A stretch of DNA of 41,475 nt, taken from the NCBI GenBank assembly GCA_012523185.1, contig JAAYIY010000060.1, forward strand, positions 1-41,475, given 5' to 3'. The position numbers were made by a program, and so were the translations under genes. Source of the DNA: Clostridiales bacterium. GTDB lineage: Bacteria; Bacillota; Clostridia; Oscillospirales; Acutalibacteraceae. The notes beneath the pieces are model-generated. The model ran no database searches and was not told where the DNA came from. It was given only the letters and a program-made list of their open reading frames with translations. The stretch's first letter is position 1, and every line of letters begins with the position of its first letter. Shown here piece after piece: positions 40,529 to 41,475 of the stretch.

Positions 40529-41284
40529 TTATTTTATTATATCTTTTATAATGCCAGCGAAGCCGCGGGTGTCAACATTTTTCAGCGTGTGACCGTCGGT
40601 GCCGAAATTAAAGTGGACTCCGACTTCACGCCCTATATCCCAGTATCTTTTTGAAAACTTGCTCAAAAAGCAAAATTCGCCCGCGTTTATTTCCCACGCG
40701 CATCCCGCCCTTTCACCTTTTTCAAGTATATCGCCAAGTTCATTGTCTGTTATGCAATCGGGCACCTTCAGCTTTTCTTCCTCCGAAAGAGTTCTGATGT
40801 ATCCGCCTGAAAAAGGATGTGCCACACAATCGGCTCTGCCGCTTTTAAAAAGCTCCTCAAGGACGGCAAGCATATGCACGGCATAACCGCGCGGGCTTTT
40901 GTCCTCGGGCTGCTCCCAAAATGACAGGTGGTAATGGTTTTGCGAATACAGGCGGTAATCAAGCGTTTCGCAAAACTCTTTTGTTTCGGAATATTTTCCC
41001 ACGCCGTAAGCGGAAATTTCAGAGCCGATTAAAACCTTGACGTCTGTCTCGACAGCCGCAAGCTGCTCCCGCAGCAAAGGGGTGTTTTCAGACACAACAC
41101 GCAGATTGTCGCCAAGATTTGAATGGTCGGTCAACGCGATTATTTCAAGCCCGCAGCGCTCCGCCTCGGCGACGATATCCTTAAGAATCATGTCGGGCTT
41201 TGCGCAGCCTGAAAATGTCGTGTGTATATGAAAATTGTACCTTAAAAGCTCGTCAATATCGTATGTTGCTTCAATAATAAACAT
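40529..41284 (-). CDS. PHP-domain phosphatase-like protein
   Basis: A protein of about 251 residues with PHP metal-site motifs: FHIHTTFSGCAKPDM near the N-terminus, ALTDHSN, IGSEISAYG, VAHPFSGG and FGTDGHTLKN near the end. It resembles stand-alone PHP hydrolases of unknown specificity and the histidinol-phosphatase group; no histidine genes are nearby. The ATG at 41284 is preferred, but a GTG three codons upstream shares the same AAAGGA-like site. It is monocistronic with its own terminator and shows only limited similarity to the PHP protein at 341. Confidence 0.8.
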   Translation of the reverse strand: MFIIEATYDIDELLRYNFHIHTTFSGCAKPDMILKDIVAEAERCGLEIIALTDHSNLGDNLRVVSENTPLLREQLAAVETDVKVLIGSEISAYGVGKYSETKEFCETLDYRLYSQNHYHLSFWEQPEDKSPRGYAVHMLAVLEELFKSGRADCVAHPFSGGYIRTLSEEEKLKVPDCITDNELGDILEKGERAGCAWEINAGEFCFLSKFSKRYWDIGREVGVHFNFGTDGHTLKNVDTRGFAGIIKDIIK

Positions 41285-41350
41285 CCGCCGCACCTGTCCT
41301 TTATGTTTTTTTGTAAAACTATTTTAAAAACATTGTAAATATTGCATCTA

Positions 41351-41409
41351 AGGCAACACCGCACAAAAAAGATGTAGCGGAAAGTTGGACAAAATGATAT
41401 AATAAAGAC
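41351..41409 (+). mobile_element. Left end of an insertion sequence
   Basis: The sequence AAGGCAACACCGCACAAAA (from 41351), followed by a perfect TATAAT at 41398-41403 and then the transposase start, resembles the left end of an IS5-type element. The right end lies outside the window, so neither inverted repeat nor target duplication can be confirmed. The exact boundary is uncertain. Confidence 0.4.
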
Positions 41410-41475
41410 ATGAATAAACAACTAACGCTGAGCGCGATAAGCGACGAGCTGGCGCAGGCAAAGACGAAGAAAAAA
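41410..41475 (+). CDS. N-terminus of a transposase (IS5-like), cut by the window edge
   Basis: An ATG opens a frame to the window end with 22 codons: MNKQLTLSAISDELAQAKTK then KK. This matches my memory of IS5-group transposase N-termini, which begin with a short polar helix and a Lys-rich stretch. A TATAAT lies 6 bp upstream of the ATG, and no clear ribosome site is seen. Assignment to a family is tentative because only 66 bp are available. Confidence 0.5.
   Translation, partial: MNKQLTLSAISDELAQAKTKKK

Overview
The window (41,475 bp) looks like a chromosomal segment of an anaerobic, endospore-forming member of the Clostridia, probably a gut-type Oscillospiraceae/Ruminococcaceae relative. 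The basis is a sporulation sigma factor G gene, a SpoIIM-like gene beside a Xer recombinase, ferredoxin-linked indolepyruvate oxidoreductase genes, a ferredoxin-domain aldo/keto reductase, clear Shine-Dalgarno sites with several UUG starts, and consensus sigma-A promoters. No phage or plasmid module is visible. The only mobile-element trace is the start of a transposase at the right edge. The genus assignment is inference; no rRNA is present.

Left part (1-11.2 kb). A PHP-domain phosphoesterase and a SpoIIM-like membrane protein (+ strand) face a XerC/D recombinase (- strand). About 840 bp without genes follows, with a degenerate 28/29-bp tandem array, two strong stem-loops and a 25-bp duplication. 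A tight minus-strand operon then reads nagB - dnaD-like - dnaC-like - tex - ferredoxin-type aldo/keto reductase, preceded by sigG.

Middle (11.2-29.6 kb). A minus-strand operon with a repeat-rich leader reads Na+/solute symporter - phenylacetate-CoA ligase - iorA - iorB - second phenylacetate-CoA ligase - tandem-ACT protein - GNAT acetyltransferase. Together these fit uptake and oxidative fermentation of aromatic 2-oxo or amino acids: oxidoreductase to aryl-acetyl-CoA plus reduced ferredoxin, then a ligase interconverting acyl-CoA and acid. iorB carries an in-frame TAG, and the conserved-looking C-terminus continues after it. Next is a 10.2-kb gene for a 3,410-residue secreted protein: signal peptide, PHP-type metal-dependent domain, linker modules and about 29-30 InlB B-type repeats.

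Right part (29.6-41.5 kb). A five-gene minus-strand run encodes an HlyD-like adaptor, a MacB-like permease (no ATPase nearby), an acyltransferase-fold protein, PlsY and a PLP aminotransferase. A lipoprotein, rsmA/ksgA and a rhamnose-mutarotase-like gene lie on the plus strand. coaX and a probable vitamin (pantothenate) ECF S component follow on the minus strand. A consensus promoter drives tRNA-Gly(GCC) and tRNA-Leu(UAG). Then come a small membrane protein, a second stand-alone PHP protein and the 5' end of an IS transposase.

The items most worth a second look are the giant secreted PHP-InlB-repeat protein, the amber-interrupted iorB, the structured repeat region at 3.17-3.75 kb and the leader of the aromatic-acid operon.
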